Positions 37,291 through 39,314 of a DNA stretch of 39,314 bases are shown piece by piece. This DNA is from Lentilactobacillus farraginis DSM 18382 = JCM 14108 (GTDB lineage Bacteria > Bacillota > Bacilli > Lactobacillales > Lactobacillaceae). The notes beneath the pieces were generated by a model. It was not told where the DNA came from, made no database searches, and worked only from the letters and a program-made list of their open reading frames with translations. A program made the position numbers and the translations under genes. How positions within the stretch are numbered: the first letter of the stretch is position 1; the number at the start of each line of letters is the position of its first letter. The stretch spans positions 1-39,314 of the forward strand of contig NZ_BAKI01000025.1 of assembly GCF_000583655.1 (NCBI RefSeq). The letters are read 5' to 3'.

Positions 37291-37342
37291 GAAAAGAAGG
37301 CAATTCATCACGTCCTTAAAAGAACGTGTTTTCTTACCTTAT
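37291..37342 (-). repeat. Solo left-end remnant of the TnpB element (copy C)
   Basis: The last 50 bases of the element left end are present (GCAATTCATCA, then the 37309-37328 hairpin, then TTATAT), with no tnpB or right end next to it. The flank is again TTTTTGAT on the element strand. Those T residues are also the U-tract of the terminator at 37346-37390. Confidence 0.8.
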
Positions 37343-37345
37343 ATC

Positions 37346-37390
37346 AAAAATAGGCCTCAGGTTTGCGATGCGCTTCAACCTGAGTGCCTA
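37346..37390 (-). terminator. Minus-strand terminator ending the 37.4-38.0 kb transcript
   Basis: On the minus strand TAGGCACTCAGGTT pairs with AACCTGAGGCCTA and is followed by TTTTTGATA. It lies about 240 bases upstream of gldA, so it would end or attenuate transcription coming from the promoter at 38034-38061. Confidence 0.8.
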
Positions 37391-38027
37391 TTGTTCGGAA
37401 GGGATATATTGATAAAGGGTTAATGCCCACTTCTGTTTAAATCTAATGTCTTATCGCCTCAATTTAACTCATTAAATTGATCTGACTGTCGCAAACATGC
37501 ATCACTGGCTGTGACTTTAACTTTTGATAAATTTGCCGCACGATCAATTTTCATGTTTCGTAACACCTTGGAACTTAGAACTGTCATTTACTGGTATTAA
37601 AGTACTTACTATCAAAATCTAATTCTTAATGATTGGATCTGTAAATCTATTATCTATGCGTCAATTTGATATCCCATCAATTTGACCGCTTATTGGATTC
37701 ATCGATCTACTACAAGCGACCCCTGTACAATGATCTATTCAATTACGCCAATGAGTATTAATAGTCGATCTTTAAATCCATTTCGGATGATTGGATCATT
37801 TTATATTCAAACACTTTATCACCTGAAATTAACTTTGTCATCTTCGCTGGTAATCATCCTAATCAATGTGACTGCTTAAAACTCATACTTACCAAGATGA
37901 ATCAGCTATCACTTCAAATTACAAACATCTGAAAATAAGTTATCATTTCCAACAAGTACTTGCTGGTGGAAGAATCGTCAAAGCAAGTCTTAAACCCTTG
38001 ATACTTCGAACTTTCTTTCCCTTCCTT
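37346..38027 (-). ncRNA. Candidate long noncoding RNA or leader between promoter and terminator
   Basis: About 680 bases between a convincing promoter and a convincing terminator, without any long open frame. A near-palindrome CCAGCAAGTACTTGTTGG lies at about 37946-37963. The string ATCCAATCAT recurs with similar downstream bases near 37795 and 37634. The longest minus-strand frame is 42 codons (37587-37459, beginning MTVLSSKVLRNMK) without a clear ribosome site. It does not match tmRNA, RNase P or T-box features that I can see. It may also be a degraded gene. Confidence 0.35.
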
Positions 38028-38033
38028 GACTAT

Positions 38034-38061
38034 ATAATACCACATTTGAAAACGTTTGCAA
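38034..38061 (-). promoter_or_regulatory. Promoter overlapped by a perfect cre site
   Basis: On the minus strand TTGCAA (38061-38056) and TATTAT (38039-38034) are 16 bases apart. TGCAAACGTTTTCA (38060-38047) fits the CcpA consensus TGNAARCGNWWWCA at all 14 positions and overlaps the -35 box, so carbon catabolite repression of the downstream transcript is likely. Confidence 0.75.
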
Positions 38062-38131
38062 GACTTAAAACTCACTTCTTAAATCGCTGCTTGATTCTCT
38101 GATAAGACCGGTCATTTAAGGATAAAAAGGA

Positions 38132-38210
38132 ATCGAGACAACCATAATTTTGTCCAGCCCCGTTTTGTTTAATCGCGATTATTACCAAGTGGAAAACGTG
38201 CGCCGAAAGG
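38132..38210. repeat. Intergenic repeat, copy 2 (first copy at 30361-30446)
   Basis: It carries TCCAGCCCCGTTTT and CGATTATTACCAAGTGGAA, then ACGTGCGCCGAAAGG, matching copy 1 with small differences. The hairpin is weaker here (GAGACAA with TTGTC). It lies downstream of the YdcF-like gene, which ends at 38354. Confidence 0.65.
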
Positions 38211-38353
38211 CACTTCCTGCCACATAATCAAATTATCCAAACATTCAAGCCCGGAATATTCGGATAATTCGATTATGCTCTGGAAGTTAACCGCCTTTCG
38301 TCCCACTCTCCTGTTCATCACGACCGATAAACCGGTAAATAAAACACTGAAAA

Positions 38354-39314
38354 TCAAAAGCCTTGCCCAACCATCAAGCCATCCAGGACGGCGACTAAAA
38401 AGATTAGACTAAACATCACAATATGAAAACGTTTATGCATCACAAACAGCGCTAAATATTCGCGAATCACCGCGTTGGGCAGATAATAAAACGGGGTCGG
38501 CGCACCGATGCCATTTGCCTTTAAACCAACCCGATCCGCCAAAACGCCTGCTCTCATGGTGTGAAAATTATTGGTCACAAAAACAACTTTACGCCGCTCA
38601 TTGCCACCGTCACGCTCAATCAGCTGCTTTGAAAATTTCATATTCTGAAACGTATTCACGGACTTATCCTCAATTAATGTATCCTGCGTTGGCACACCGT
38701 GTTGAACAGCGTACTTTTGCATGGCAACTGCTTCAGGCAGCTTTTCGTCGCCACCCTGGCCGCCGGAAAAGATAAACTTGGGATGTTGCTTGGTTTCGGC
38801 AATCTGTCGTTTATAAAAATCAATTGCTGTATTAATCCGATTACCAAGCAGCCGGCCGACTTTATAACCGTCGATCAAACCAGCTCCCAAGACGATAATG
38901 TAATCCTTATTTCGCCTCGGAAAATACCATTGGTAAACAAACATGGATGATAATGTGTTCCAAACCGTCAGTAATATGTACAAGATAATCGCTGAAAGGA
39001 AAACGTTAGCAAAACTTTTAATTGGTGCCGGTGCTTTGATTGGATCAAAGAAAAACAGCACGTCGGCCGCAATCACACCCAAACCGGCAATCAAAGTCAG
39101 CGAACTTGCCAGACTATATCCTTCACGGCGCCAAACAATCACGCATTGGCAAACAGAAAAATAAAACTTAGTGCCAAGCCAATAAAAATAACCGTCGAAA
39201 GAACAAATATCAGAATACCAACAATGGTTCCCATTAAGACATTATTGGTCAGCACAATTGTTTCAAGCAACAGGGCCAATAAAAATAACAGGTTTAAGTT
39301 TACCAGCCAGCCAA
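38354..39314 (-). pseudogene. YdcF/SanA-type (DUF218) membrane protein, frameshifted and cut by window edge
   Basis: The visible part has several membrane spans followed by a DUF218 domain: DYIIVLGAGLIDGYKVGRLL, FIFSGGQGGDEKLPEAVAM, SVNTFQNMKFSK and VTNNFHTMRAGVLA, and ends with a last hydrophobic span. Such proteins are linked to envelope or vancomycin-barrier functions, but the reaction is unknown. The upstream segment 39143-39314 is in another frame (NLLFLLALLLETIVL and IFVLSTVIFIGLALS). It joins as FANA-LIVWRREGYS if one base is restored at about 39142. The 5' end lies outside the window. Confidence 0.8.

Noticed and set aside
37682-37879. 65-codon plus-strand frame
   Set aside because: No ribosome site and composition unlike neighbouring genes; it lies in the apparently noncoding stretch.
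38169-38357. 62-codon minus-strand frame after the YdcF-like gene
   Set aside because: No ribosome site or proper start, and its end runs through the intergenic repeat also found at 30361-30446, so it is likely fortuitous.
1-39314. CRISPR arrays, tRNA and rRNA genes, prophage modules
   Set aside because: No regularly spaced repeats, no cloverleaf or rRNA sequence that I could recognise, and no phage structural or integrase genes were seen.

Overview
The window looks like chromosome of a heterofermentative lactobacillus (Lactobacillaceae, possibly the Lentilactobacillus group). The evidence is the gene content: X-prolyl dipeptidyl aminopeptidase and proline iminopeptidase, a GH13 sucrose phosphorylase, two secreted proteins ending in DUF5776 repeats, a DUF915 hydrolase and a YolD-linked Y-family polymerase. 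Moderate GC, strong AGGAGG-type ribosome sites and cre-like boxes also fit. The species assignment is inference.

Layout. 1-478 is the left end of a TnpB-type insertion element that runs off the window. 0.5-4 kb holds pepX and pepI. 4-5.7 kb holds small membrane and hypothetical genes and an SMR pump. 5.8-11.6 kb is a sugar locus: a divergent LacI-type regulator, a perfect palindromic operator over the promoter, a GH13 alpha-glucosidase, a GH13_18 phosphorylase and a GPH-type symporter. 11.7-12.4 kb is mazEF with its own operator. 12.5-14 kb is an ABC-F protein. 14.3-20.7 kb has small membrane proteins, a VOC protein followed by a CPBP protease, a YxeA-like protein, a DUF2075 ATPase, a YtcJ-like amidohydrolase and a DMT transporter. 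20.8-26.7 kb is a secretome block: an oligopeptide-binding-protein relic and two large exported proteins, one a putative clan GH-A glycosidase with a carbohydrate-binding module. 26.7-30.4 kb has a flavodoxin, an NmrA-like oxidoreductase and a polY-yolD repair cassette. 30.4-32.6 kb has a possible type I toxin peptide, an unknown gene and a CHAD protein. 32.56-34.58 kb is a small secreted-protein gene split by a complete TnpB element. 34.8-39.3 kb has a DUF915 hydrolase, a glycerol dehydrogenase, a long apparently noncoding stretch with a cre-overlapped promoter, and a YdcF-type membrane protein cut by the window edge.

Two things stand out. First, the TnpB element can be bounded to the base: removing 32625-34185 restores an in-frame exported-protein gene. 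The three left ends in the window all sit next to TTGAT on the element strand, and the sequence after the right end is the one that follows TTGAT in the restored allele, as expected for an RNA-guided TnpB. Second, at least nine otherwise well-conserved genes are broken by very small frameshifts. Nearly all can be repaired by restoring one or two bases, mostly in short G or C runs, which suggests systematic deletion errors in the assembly rather than mass gene decay. I therefore annotate those genes at full span and mark them as frameshifted.
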